From contig NZ_CP102589.1 in assembly GCF_032818155.1 (NCBI RefSeq), forward strand, positions 1,908,001 through 1,972,000: a stretch of 64,000 nucleotides of DNA. Reading direction: 5' to 3'. How positions within the stretch are numbered: the stretch's first letter is position 1; each line of letters starts with the position of its first letter. Source of the stretch: Niallia taxi (GTDB lineage: Bacteria; Bacillota; Bacilli; Bacillales; Cytobacillaceae). The position numbers and the translations under genes are program-made. This document shows positions 8,694 through 16,502 of the stretch, piece by piece. Below the pieces are notes generated by a model. The model was not told where the DNA came from. It ran no database searches and was given only the letters and a program-made list of their open reading frames with translations.

Positions 8694-9002
8694 ATGATGC
8701 TATCAGATAAGATTAAATTAACGGCTAAGGATATTCTCGAAAAGGAATTCAAAACGGCAATGCGAGGATATAAGCCAGAAGAAGTAGATCAATTTTTAGA
8801 TTTAATTATCAAAGATTATGAAACATTGCACCAAGAAATTGAGGAGCTGCAGCAGGAGAATATGCGCTTGAAAAGACAAGTAGAAGACAGCTCCAAAAGG
8901 CCGCAGACACCAACAACCACGGCTGGGACAACTAATTTTGATATTTTAAAAAGGTTGTCTAATCTGGAGAAGCATGTTTTTGGCAGCAAGCTTTACGATT
9001 GA
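8694..9002 (+). CDS. gpsB: cell division regulator GpsB
   Basis: GpsB is a DivIVA-like cytoplasmic protein that links penicillin-binding proteins to septum and sidewall growth. The product is 102 residues. The N-terminal membrane- and PBP-binding part (about 1-30) contains [20 protein letters not shown] with the usual YxxEEVD turn. A coiled coil (about 31-65) and a Thr-rich linker follow. The C-terminal trimer region has [16 protein letters not shown]. The start follows GAGGTGAG; ATG codons at 8694 and 8697 are both possible. Confidence 0.96.
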   Translation: MMLSDKIKLTAKDILEKEFKTAMRGYKPEEVDQFLDLIIKDYETLHQEIEELQQENMRLKRQVEDSSKRPQTPTTTAGTTNFDILKRLSNLEKHVFGSKLYD

Positions 9003-9068
9003 GTAAGGTCTGTTATCCAAAATCTGCTATTGCTATTATTGTGTGGACATACTATAATAACCTTTGTA

Positions 9069-9476
9069 ATCAATAACAACGCTTTGGTAATCGCTGCAAA
9101 CTTTGTTTGTAGAGGAAAGTCCATGCTCGCACAGGCTGAGATGCCTGTAGTGTTCGTGCCTAGCCAAAAAATAAGCTAGGGCAGCAATTTATTGCTGACG
9201 GCAGGGAAAATGCCTAAGTCCTTTGGATATGGCATGAATACCTTGAAAGTGCCACAGTGACGGAGCCTGTTCAGAAATGACCAGGGTGGAACGAGGTAAA
9301 CCCCGCGAGCGAGAAACCCAAATTTTGGTAGGGGAACTTTCTCTGAGGAACTGAACGAGGAGAAGGACAGATTTTATAATCTGTAGATAGATGGTTACCG
9401 CCTTTATACGAGGCCTTTAAAGGTCGTTACAGTACAAAGGAACAGAACATGGCTTATAAAGCGTTAATGTTGATAC
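9069..9476 (+). ncRNA. rnpB: RNase P RNA, type B
   Basis: The catalytic RNA of tRNA 5'-end maturation. I read the conserved blocks AGAGGAAAGTCCATGCTC near 9110, GTGCCACAGTGACG near 9250, GAACGAGGTAAACCCC near 9289, GAGAAACCC and TTGGTAGGGG near 9312, and ACAGAACATGGCTTA near 9443. The P1 stem forms between about 9069-9085 and 9459-9475 (ACGCTTT with AAAGCGT). Length of about 408 bases and layout fit the Bacillus type. Place between gpsB and rlmL is as in B. subtilis. Exact ends are estimated from P1. Confidence 0.95.
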
Positions 9477-9638
9477 ACTAAACATGAAAAATAGCACAAG
9501 GTGACTCGATGTTTGCACTGACTAAATCAGGTAAGCATAAAGTCATCTTTTTATTTGAAGATAAATGATATTGGCACATGCCAAATGGACATAATAGGTA
9601 ATACATAATTAGTTATTTTTTAGGAAATAGGTGAAGTC

Positions 9639-10772
9639 ATGAAAAAATATTCATTGGTTGCAACAGCTGCAATGGGGCTTGAAGCAATTGTAGCAAAGGA
9701 AGTAAGAGATCTTGGCTATGAATGCACGGTTGATAATGGAAAGGTTCACTTTAAAGGGGATGAAAAAGCAATTGCAAGATGCAATATGTGGCTTCGAACA
9801 GCTGACCGCGTAAAGATCATTGTGGGCGAATTTAAAGCAACTACCTTTGATGAATTATTTGAAAAAACAAAGGCATTAAACTGGCAGGACTATTTACCAG
9901 TTAACGCTCAATTTCCTGTAGCGGGAAAATCAGTAAAATCTAAGCTTTTCAGTGTTTCAGACTGTCAGGCAATTGTAAAAAAAGCGATTGTTAATAAATT
10001 AAGCACACATTACAATAAAACAGGCTGGCTAGAAGAGAATGGCGCTATGTTTAAAATAGAAATCAGTATGTTAAAGGATGTAGCAACATTAACGATTGAT
10101 ACATCAGGCCATGGCCTTCATCGACGCGGTTACCGAGTTGGACAAGGGGAAGCGCCAATTAAGGAAACACTTGCAGCAGCTCTGATTCAGCTCACAAACT
10201 GGACACCAGACCGTCCTTTTGCTGACCCTTTCTGTGGTTCAGGCACAATTGCAATTGAAGCAGCCTTAATCGGACAAAATATCGCTCCAGGCTTTAATCG
10301 TGAGTTCATCTCAGAAGAATGGGATTGGATGAACGAAAAAATTTGGGATGAAGTCAGAATGGAAGCAGAAGACTTAGCTAATTATGATCAGCCTCTTGAT
10401 ATAACAGGAACTGATATTGACCATAGGATGGTTAAAATAGCAGGAGAGAATGCCTTCGAAGCAGGTCTTGGCGAGCTTGTGACATTTAAGCAAATGCAAG
10501 TAAGAGACTTTACGACAATGAAGGAAAACGGCGTAATAGTTGGAAATCCGCCATACGGCGAACGCTTAGGAGACAAGCCTTCTGTGCAAAAAATGTACCA
10601 GGAAATGGGACAAGCGTTTGAACCGCTTGAAACATGGTCTATCTACATGCTGACTGCAGATGAGGAATTTGAAGAGCTCTACGGCAAAAAAGCAACAAAA
10701 AAACGCAAGCTCTTCAACGGCTTCATTAAGACAGATTATTATCAATACTGGGGCAGAAGAAAACGGGATTAA
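9639..10772 (+). CDS. rlmL: 23S rRNA (guanine-N2) methyltransferase RlmL/YpsC
   Basis: The 377-residue enzyme has an N-terminal THUMP RNA-binding domain (about 45-155) and a Rossmann methyltransferase domain. Motif I is FADPFCGSGTIAIEAAL (about 197-213) and the catalytic motif IV is NPPYGERLG (about 303). This NPPY form methylates exocyclic amino groups. B. subtilis YpsC is placed with RlmL. It lacks the second (RlmK) domain of the E. coli fusion, as is normal in Bacillus. The start follows AGGTGAAG. Confidence 0.93.
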   Translation: MKKYSLVATAAMGLEAIVAKEVRDLGYECTVDNGKVHFKGDEKAIARCNMWLRTADRVKIIVGEFKATTFDELFEKTKALNWQDYLPVNAQFPVAGKSVKSKLFSVSDCQAIVKKAIVNKLSTHYNKTGWLEENGAMFKIEISMLKDVATLTIDTSGHGLHRRGYRVGQGEAPIKETLAAALIQLTNWTPDRPFADPFCGSGTIAIEAALIGQNIAPGFNREFISEEWDWMNEKIWDEVRMEAEDLANYDQPLDITGTDIDHRMVKIAGENAFEAGLGELVTFKQMQVRDFTTMKENGVIVGNPPYGERLGDKPSVQKMYQEMGQAFEPLETWSIYMLTADEEFEELYGKKATKKRKLFNGFIKTDYYQYWGRRKRD

Positions 10773-10858
10773 TTGTAAAAAGCAACAGCTGTAGTGCGTA
10801 TATTTTCTCCATCATTTGTGTATATATAAATCTATATGCCGTTGGTGGAGGGAAAACT

Positions 10859-11026
10859 ATGATGGACAATACAATTGATTATCAAAAAATATTGAATGCG
10901 ATTAACCAGTCTTTAGATATTATCAAAAACGAAGATATCGGAGAAGATATGCTTCAGTCATATATAGATGCACAGCAGACAGTTATGCAAGCAATGAACT
11001 TTTCCATATCAAACAGCATCAAGTAG
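10859..11026 (+). CDS. small conserved-looking protein of 55 residues
   Basis: Tandem ATG codons at 10859 and 10862 follow GGTGGAGGG by 7 to 10 bases. The product is acidic and helical (SLDIIKNEDIGEDMLQSYID, then AQQTVMQAMN) with no membrane segment. It lies between rlmL and the DinG-like helicase gene, the region of small genes such as yptA in B. subtilis, but I cannot confirm that name. The terminator stem begins inside its last codons. No function can be assigned. Confidence 0.65.
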   Translation: MMDNTIDYQKILNAINQSLDIIKNEDIGEDMLQSYIDAQQTVMQAMNFSISNSIK

Positions 11027-11048
11027 AAAACCTGATGCTGTCTTTTCT
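11013..11048 (+). terminator. terminator overlapping the end of the 55-residue gene
   Basis: A 9-bp stem ACAGCATCA/TGATGCTGT has its left arm in the last sense codons, followed by CTTTTCTTTTTT. Confidence 0.85.
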
Positions 11049-11086
11049 TTTTTAAACTTTTTCGATTAAAAATTGCAATACATGTA

Positions 11087-11124
11087 AGAGGGTGCTGTGC
11101 CTAAATTGGCGGCCCTCTTTTCGC
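11087..11124 (+). terminator. terminator-like hairpin in the ypvA leader region
   Basis: AGAGGG (11087) pairs with CCCTCT (11113), and G-T pairs extend the stem. TTTTCG follows. It lies 46 bases after the first terminator and well upstream of the helicase gene, so it may back up the first terminator or belong to a leader. Confidence 0.4.
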
Positions 11125-11180
11125 TTGAATAGTACCAGTTAAATTGCCTGTTTTAATCATTTCACACATTTTAGTTAATG

Positions 11181-11242
11181 GAGGCATCCTCCTGTTAGAA
11201 ATTAGTAAATTTACTTGCAGGCAGGCCTCTTATTTCATTTTT
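11181..11242 (+). promoter_or_regulatory. terminator-like hairpin just before the helicase gene
   Basis: GAGGCATCCTCCTG (11181) pairs imperfectly with CAGGCAGGCCTC (ending 11229). ATTTCATTTTTG follows, 14 bases before the ribosome binding site. A T-tailed hairpin directly upstream of a start suggests attenuation of the DinG-like gene, but no anti-terminator or ligand motif is recognised. Confidence 0.35.
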
Positions 11243-11255
11243 GCGGAGGGGTATC

Positions 11256-13175
11256 ATGCAAAACAGCATGCCATTTGAGGTTTCGAAAACAGAATCATTT
11301 TACGATAAATTAGGAGAATGGATTGGGGATGTGTTTTACGACATTCTTCCGGACGCAGGGTATGAGCTTCGTGATGAACAAGTGTTCATGGCATACCAGC
11401 TTGAAAAGGCGTTTAAAGAGAAAAAGACGATTTTTGCAGAAGCAGGAGTCGGTACAGGTAAAACATTTGTATATTTACTTTACAGCATTTGCTATGCAAG
11501 ATATGTGAATAAGCCTGCAATTATAGCATGCTCTGATGAAACATTGATTGAACAGCTTGTCAAAAAGGAAGGCGATATTGCGAAGTTGGAACAAGCTTTA
11601 GGGTTAAAAATAGACGTACGCCTTGCTAAATCGAGAAACCAGTATCTTTGCTTAAATAAGCTTGATCAAAAAATTACTTTTGAAGATACGTATAATACCA
11701 TTTATGATACATTACCTGATTTCGTTCATGGCAGTGGTTCCCTGCAGTCATTTGCACCATATGGCGACAGGAAGGATTACTCTGACTTGACGGATGAAGA
11801 TTGGGCTGGAGTTGCTTGGGATTCAATGCAGGATTGCTTTACATGCGATAAGCGTCACCGTTGTGGACAAACCTTGCACAGAGACTACTACCGCAATGCT
11901 AAGGACTTGATTATTTGCTCACATGATTTTTATATGGAGCATATTTGGACAAAGGAATCAAGAAAAAGGGAAGGTCAATTGCCACTGCTCCCAGATAGTG
12001 CTTGTGTAGTGTTTGATGAAGGCCACTTGTTAGAATATGCAGCTCAAAAAGCATTGACTTACAGACTAACAGAACAAAACCTAGAAAACCTTCTGACGAA
12101 ACTCCTTGCAAATGACGTTAGAGAAAAAACATTAAATATTATTGAAGATACTATCTATCAAAACGAACAATTTTTCGCTGCATTAACAAATGCATCGTTT
12201 GAAACAGAAGGCTCGGACAAGCAGGAAATTAAAAAAACAGATACGGTCATGAAGGAAGGCAAAAGACTTGCAGGACTTATCTCTGACTTAGAGGAAGAAT
12301 TAGTTTTCGAAAGTGAAATGTACGTCATTAATGAGTATGATTTAAAAGTTGTTGAAGAGTACTTAGAGCAAATCTCTCATTCCCTTCGTTTATTCCTAAG
12401 AGAAATGAATGGTATTACTTGGTTTGAGGAGCATGACGGGGAGCGCACATTAGTCATTATGCCTAGACTTGTCCAAGATATTATGAAGGAGGATGTATTC
12501 AGCCAGAAAAAACCGATTATCTTCTCTTCTGCAACATTATCTAACAACAAGTCATTTGAATATATGGCAAACAGCCTAGGCGCAAAAGACTTCCTATCTT
12601 TCTCTGTCGAATCTCCATTTGATTACGAAGAAAATATGAAAGTAATTATGAGAGAATATAATCACGGAGATAATGAACAGAAGAAGGAATATGTACTAAA
12701 GCAGCTTGTCGATGCTGGCGGAAGATCACTTGTACTGTTTAACAGTAAAGAAGACTTAGCTAGGTTTAAAGCAGGATTGCCAAAGGATTTCAACATTCCG
12801 GTTTATTTTGAAGGGGAAGCAGAAATTAGCGGCCTAGTTTCCAAATTCCAAAATGAAGAAGAGTCCATATTATGCGCTGTTAACCTATGGGAAGGCTTAG
12901 ACGTACCAGGAAGATCACTAGAAAATGTCTTTATCTTCTCCTTGCCGTTCCCGCCAAACGACCCTGTTTATAAATCAAAACGTGAAAACTCAAAAGATCC
13001 ATTTACAGAAGTAGATTTGCCTTACATGATACTCCGCTTAAGACAAGGTATCGGACGTCTAATCCGCACTACAGAAGACAGCGGCAGCATTCATATCTTA
13101 ATGGACAAAGAAGAAAAACAAGCTGTTAAAGAAGCAGTGACAGCAGCATTGCCAGTAGAACCAGCTGCCGTTTAA
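11256..13175 (+). CDS. ypvA: DinG/XPD-family ATP-dependent helicase YpvA
   Basis: A superfamily 2 helicase of 639 residues, close to the length of B. subtilis YpvA. Walker A is AGVGTGKTF (about 63-71). A four-Cys iron-sulfur site sits at about 194-221 (CFTCDKRHRC and a later CSHDFY). Walker B is FDEGH (about 252), and motif VI is RLRQGIGRLIRT near 597. Members unwind DNA 5' to 3' and act in repair or R-loop removal; the exact role of YpvA is not settled. The ATG at 11256 follows GGAGGGG; the longer frame from 11241 lacks a site. Confidence 0.93.
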   Translation: MQNSMPFEVSKTESFYDKLGEWIGDVFYDILPDAGYELRDEQVFMAYQLEKAFKEKKTIFAEAGVGTGKTFVYLLYSICYARYVNKPAIIACSDETLIEQLVKKEGDIAKLEQALGLKIDVRLAKSRNQYLCLNKLDQKITFEDTYNTIYDTLPDFVHGSGSLQSFAPYGDRKDYSDLTDEDWAGVAWDSMQDCFTCDKRHRCGQTLHRDYYRNAKDLIICSHDFYMEHIWTKESRKREGQLPLLPDSACVVFDEGHLLEYAAQKALTYRLTEQNLENLLTKLLANDVREKTLNIIEDTIYQNEQFFAALTNASFETEGSDKQEIKKTDTVMKEGKRLAGLISDLEEELVFESEMYVINEYDLKVVEEYLEQISHSLRLFLREMNGITWFEEHDGERTLVIMPRLVQDIMKEDVFSQKKPIIFSSATLSNNKSFEYMANSLGAKDFLSFSVESPFDYEENMKVIMREYNHGDNEQKKEYVLKQLVDAGGRSLVLFNSKEDLARFKAGLPKDFNIPVYFEGEAEISGLVSKFQNEEESILCAVNLWEGLDVPGRSLENVFIFSLPFPPNDPVYKSKRENSKDPFTEVDLPYMILRLRQGIGRLIRTTEDSGSIHILMDKEEKQAVKEAVTAALPVEPAAV

Positions 13176-13221
13176 TAGGAGCAAAAAGTGTTCTCATTTG
13201 AACTTTTTTCCGAGTGCAGGC

Positions 13222-13256
13222 AACCCCAATCGATTTTAATTCGATTGGGGTTTTTA
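13222..13256 (+). terminator. terminator after ypvA
   Basis: A perfect 10-bp stem CCCCAATCGA/TCGATTGGGG has a 7-base loop and is followed by TTTTT. Confidence 0.92.
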
Positions 13257-13595
13257 TGTTTTAAGCAGATAACTCCACAATATAATATGTCTTTCGAAGA
13301 GTCTCAGTCAAAACTTTTTAACAACATTAATGCATCTATTACAAAAATAACTCCAGTACAAGCAGTCTCTCTCATTACATCTATTCGTATAATAAATAGC
13401 AAAGGATGCTGTAATAAGTAGACAACTGAATTGTTTGTAGAAGTGTTCGATTGACGATTGCATAGAGGTGAAAAATGAGATAGTTTATTTTGTCACCTAC
13501 AGCTTAATTTTATTTACATAGTAGAAAAATATGGTAAGATAGTTTTCATATCTTACTATTTTAATTTTGAGGTAATTATAAGGAGGAGAAATTAT
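13257..13595. other. intergenic region with a palindrome before the carboxypeptidase gene
   Basis: I see no credible gene in these 339 bases. A perfect inverted repeat GTAAGATA, 7 bases, TATCTTAC lies at 13534-13556, 40 bases before the start codon. It could be an operator or a leader hairpin. A second, weaker repeat, AGGTGA at 13466 and TCACCT near 13492, is also present. Confidence 0.45.
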
Positions 13596-15110
13596 TTGAG
13601 CAACATAAAAGAAATAGAGCAGACCTTTTTAGCATATGTTAAAAAAATCGGAGCATATAATGAAGCATTAGCACTGATATATTGGGATTTGCGAACAGGA
13701 GCACCAAAAAAAGCCGTTGATCAGCGTACAGAAGTTGTGGGCACATTATCGGCAGAGGCGTTCAACATGTCCGTTTCACCAGAGCTGGAAAGTTATTTAA
13801 CAGAATTATCTGATGAAAGTATTCAAACAGAATTATCGTTTGTAACCATAAAAACAGTCGAAGAAATGAAAAAAGAGTTTGAACGTAATAAAAAAATTCC
13901 GCCGAGTGAATATAAAGAATATGTGATGCTCCAATCAAAAGCAGAAAGCGTGTGGGAAGAAGCGAAAGATAAGTCTGATTTTTCTATATTTGAGCCATAT
14001 TTAGAAAAATTGGTAGAAACAACAAAACGATTCATCGGTTATTGGGGCTATGACAAAACACCTTATGATGTTCTTCTAGATATGTATGAACCAGGTGTTA
14101 CAGTCCAAGTTATCGATCAAGTATTTGATGAATTAAGAGGGAAGATTGTTCCACTTGTTCAGCAAATTGCTGACTCATCACAAAAATTAGACACAGACTT
14201 TTTATTTAAGCACTTCCCAAAAGAAAAACAGCATGCATTTAGTTTGGAGCTTTTAAAGCAAATTGGCTATGATTTCGATGCAGGCAGGCTCGATGAAACT
14301 GTGCATCCATTTGCAACAGGCATTAACCCAGGCGATGTGCGGATTACCACAAAGTATGTGGAATCTGATTTCCGTGTGGCAGTATTTGGTACCGTTCATG
14401 AGGTTGGTCATGCATTGTATGAGCAAAATATCTCGGAGGAACTTGTCGGCACACCGCTAGCTACGGGAACGTCAATGGGAATACATGAGTCACAGTCTTT
14501 ATTTTATGAAAACTTTGTTGGAAGGAATGCCTCCTTCTGGAAGAAGAATTACGCTTTATTAAAGGAATATGCAGACGGGCAGTTTGATAATGTAGAGGTA
14601 GAGGATTATTACAAGGCAATTAATGAATCTAAACCATCACTGATCCGGATAGAAGCAGATGAATTAACATATCCATTGCATATTATTATTCGCTACGAAA
14701 TCGAGAAGGGCTTGTTTAATGGAGATATAGAGGTTAAAGACCTTCCAAAAATATGGAACGAAAAATATAAATCTTATTTAGGAATTGAACCAAGTAATGA
14801 TGGAGAAGGAGTTCTGCAGGATGTCCATTGGGCAGGGGGCAGCTTTGGTTATTTCCCGTCCTATGCGCTAGGATATATGTATGCAGCCCAGTTTAAACAA
14901 ACCCTATTAAAGGACTTGCCTAACTTTGATGAGCTCCTTGAGAAGGGTGAGCTGTTGCCAATAAAAAAATGGTTTAATGAAAAAGTCCATCAATACGGAA
15001 AAACAAAAAAACCGCTTGAAATATTAGCAGATGTAACAGGAGAAGGCCTTAACGCACAATACTTAATTGATTACCTGTATGAAAAGTACAGCAAGGTGTA
15101 TCAACTTTAA
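13596..15110 (+). CDS. ypwA: M32 metallocarboxypeptidase (Taq type), YpwA
   Basis: These zinc carboxypeptidases remove C-terminal residues from peptides. The 504-residue product has the M32 hallmarks: DXRXT-like GDVRITTKY (about 246), the zinc motif HEVGH (about 267-271), the downstream ESQSLFYEN with the third ligand (about 297), IRIEADELTYPLHI (about 350), and GYFPSYALGYMYAAQ (about 420). It is almost the same length as the B. subtilis enzyme. The start is TTG at 13596, 6 bases after AAGGAGGAG. It is flanked by terminators and so is a single gene unit. Confidence 0.95.
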   Translation: MSNIKEIEQTFLAYVKKIGAYNEALALIYWDLRTGAPKKAVDQRTEVVGTLSAEAFNMSVSPELESYLTELSDESIQTELSFVTIKTVEEMKKEFERNKKIPPSEYKEYVMLQSKAESVWEEAKDKSDFSIFEPYLEKLVETTKRFIGYWGYDKTPYDVLLDMYEPGVTVQVIDQVFDELRGKIVPLVQQIADSSQKLDTDFLFKHFPKEKQHAFSLELLKQIGYDFDAGRLDETVHPFATGINPGDVRITTKYVESDFRVAVFGTVHEVGHALYEQNISEELVGTPLATGTSMGIHESQSLFYENFVGRNASFWKKNYALLKEYADGQFDNVEVEDYYKAINESKPSLIRIEADELTYPLHIIIRYEIEKGLFNGDIEVKDLPKIWNEKYKSYLGIEPSNDGEGVLQDVHWAGGSFGYFPSYALGYMYAAQFKQTLLKDLPNFDELLEKGELLPIKKWFNEKVHQYGKTKKPLEILADVTGEGLNAQYLIDYLYEKYSKVYQL

Positions 15111-15130
15111 CTTTAAATATTTCAGACAAA

Positions 15131-15157
15131 AAGAGCAAGGAAGTCCTTGCTCTTTTC
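15131..15157 (+). terminator. terminator after ypwA
   Basis: The stem AAGAGCAAGG/CCTTGCTCTT has a 4-base loop, followed by TTCTGCTTTT. Confidence 0.88.
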
Positions 15158-15248
15158 TGCTTTTCGTACGCAATGAAGCGCAATTGTCACGAAAAGCGCA
15201 GTACAGGAATATACTATTATAGAATTAATAAACTGGATGTGATAATCG

Positions 15249-15374
15249 ATGGTACATTATTATTGCAAACACTGTCTCATTCTTTATAAGGAAAGCACAA
15301 TCTGTTCCAATTGTGGAACGAAGGTTGAGAATAAGATAAAGATAGAAGTGCAAAGCCAAAAGGAAAATGAGTGA
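15249..15374 (+). CDS. 41-residue zinc-ribbon protein
   Basis: An ATG at 15249 opens 41 codons. CKHC near the start and CSNC at 19-22 form a compact four-Cys knuckle. A charged tail (KVENKIKIEVQSQKENE) follows. GGATGTGAT upstream is a modest ribosome binding site. The CxxC-CxxC spacing is the strongest evidence that this is a real gene, since such short ribbons are common in Bacillus. Partner and role are unknown. It converges on the CheX gene. Confidence 0.55.
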   Translation: MVHYYCKHCLILYKESTICSNCGTKVENKIKIEVQSQKENE

Positions 15375-15385
15375 TAATAGCAATA

Positions 15386-15420
15386 ACAAAGAGTATGACG
15401 ATTATACGCCATCTCTTTGT
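15386..15420. terminator. hairpin between convergent small genes
   Basis: An 8-bp stem ACAAAGAG/CTCTTTGT lies between the zinc-ribbon gene and cheX. It has no T-run, so its role in termination is uncertain. Confidence 0.4.
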
Positions 15421-15431
15421 CAGCGAATTTT

Positions 15432-15884
15432 CTATACTTCAAGCATTAAAATAATATTAAGCGTGCCTGTGTCAGCTAGTGTTACTTTAAGGCTTAAAGC
15501 CTTGTCAAAGCCATACATTTTTGTCTCTCCCACCAAAACCGTCGGAGGGGTTATATCCATTGCAATTCCATTTTTTGATACAAAAGTAGTCAGGTTACCT
15601 GCGATCATGTTACCAAGCTCTCCAGAAAAAGAATCAAGCATTTCTCCTTCAAGAGCCATTCCAAACATTGCTTCACCGATTTTACTGAATACCTCTTGAT
15701 TTCCATCTATAACGACTCTACCGCGGAAGTCACCTGTCAGACCAATTAGCACACCTAAAGATTTCTGCTGATAAGGTGCCGTTACTAAAGTTGGTTTATC
15801 AATTGTTAGTTCAAAGGGGATTACATTCTTAACTGAATCAATAGTCCCGTTTAATATTTCTGTTGCGCTTCTTGTGATAGTCAA
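15432..15884 (-). CDS. CheX-like chemotaxis phosphatase
   Basis: CheX/CheC proteins remove phosphate from CheY. The 150-residue product shows the family fold pattern, with the catalytic motif ELGNMIAGN (about 89-97, E..N) in the alpha helix following FSG. A second half of alternating strands ends in LNIILMLEV. Length fits CheX. The start at 15884 follows GGGGGAATG. It stands alone, away from any chemotaxis operon, as is frequent in Bacillus, so it may also serve another response regulator. Confidence 0.83.
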   Translation of the reverse strand: MTITRSATEILNGTIDSVKNVIPFELTIDKPTLVTAPYQQKSLGVLIGLTGDFRGRVVIDGNQEVFSKIGEAMFGMALEGEMLDSFSGELGNMIAGNLTTFVSKNGIAMDITPPTVLVGETKMYGFDKALSLKVTLADTGTLNIILMLEV

Positions 15885-15977
15885 AATTCATTCCCCCATA
15901 CTGTAGTTATCATCATCTTAACATAGTTTATAAAAAATTTGGATAAGGAAAATTCAAAAAAACGACAAAAATTATAG

Positions 15978-16145
15978 TATAATATACCTAACTTTGCTGA
16001 TGGGTGATTAGGTTTAAACTACTACGGTTTTTACTACTGGTTACTATTTACAATGAAATTTTTACTTTTTCCTTTTATAATGAAGAAGCACAGCAACATC
16101 CTTCAAAACATTTCATTCCTCCTTTTATGAGAGGAATTTTTTTTT
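15978..16145 (+). ncRNA. candidate short transcript of unknown function
   Basis: TATAAT at 15978-15983 (a poor -35, TTCAAA, 19 bases upstream) could start a transcript near 15990. A strong terminator closes it at 16115-16145: stem ATTCCTC/GAGGAAT, then nine T. No convincing protein start lies between. The terminator arm holds CCTCC, complementary to a Shine-Dalgarno sequence, as in some regulatory RNAs. The terminator is well supported; the promoter and the RNA are inference. Confidence 0.35.
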
Positions 16146-16152
16146 GCCTATA

Positions 16153-16181
16153 TTGAAAATGATTATCATTGATGTTACAAT
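16153..16181 (+). promoter_or_regulatory. sigma-A promoter overlapped by a Fur box
   Basis: TTGAAA at 16153-16158, a 17-base spacer and TACAAT at 16176-16181 make a good sigma-A promoter. Its -35 and spacer are covered by GAAAATGATTATCATTGAT (16155-16173), which agrees with the 19-base Fur consensus at 15 positions, including the core ATGATTATCATT. Repression by Fur in iron-rich cells is the direct reading. Confidence 0.8.
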
Positions 16182-16231
16182 GTAACTGAAATTGAAAATT
16201 ACTCTCATTAAGGAAAGAGGTGTACAATCGC

Positions 16232-16327
16232 ATGGTTATGGTCTTTATTGCTGCTGCTGCAATTACTTGCTTGTCCGTTATGAAATATGTGTTGAAAAAC
16301 GTCTCACCTTCTGCACATACAAAATAA
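16232..16327 (+). CDS. 31-residue membrane peptide, probably Fur-regulated
   Basis: The ATG at 16232 follows AGAGGTG by 9 bases and is about 45 bases after the start point expected from the Fur-covered promoter. The product has one hydrophobic helix (VMVFIAAAAITCLSVMKYVL, about 2-21) and a basic tail with two Lys and one His. It is not similar to the basic FbpA/FbpB proteins. Iron-starvation micropeptides exist in Bacillus, but I recognise no match. Promoter, operator, leader and ribosome site all point the same way, so the gene is more credible than its size suggests. Confidence 0.55.
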   Translation: MVMVFIAAAAITCLSVMKYVLKNVSPSAHTK

Positions 16328-16502
16328 ATACATTAATGAAGGATATTTATATTCTTTATTATTTCACTTTTACCTCATAATTTATTCTGGTAATACCTCT
16401 TTTTCATCATCTGCGCTTAAAATTCAAAATATTTTCTTTATTCTAATGTTGAAAATGGTTAAAATGGAACTAATCTACATAATAAGATTAAAGGAGTTAG
16501 TC

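Noticed and set aside
13188..13421. Open frame of 77 codons after ypvA
   Set aside because: It runs straight through a perfect intrinsic terminator and has no ribosome binding site at its start or at the internal ATG at 13290.
16004..16156. GTG-started frame of 50 codons across the terminator before the Fur box
   Set aside because: It reads through a strong terminator and into the Fur box, and lacks a proper ribosome site.
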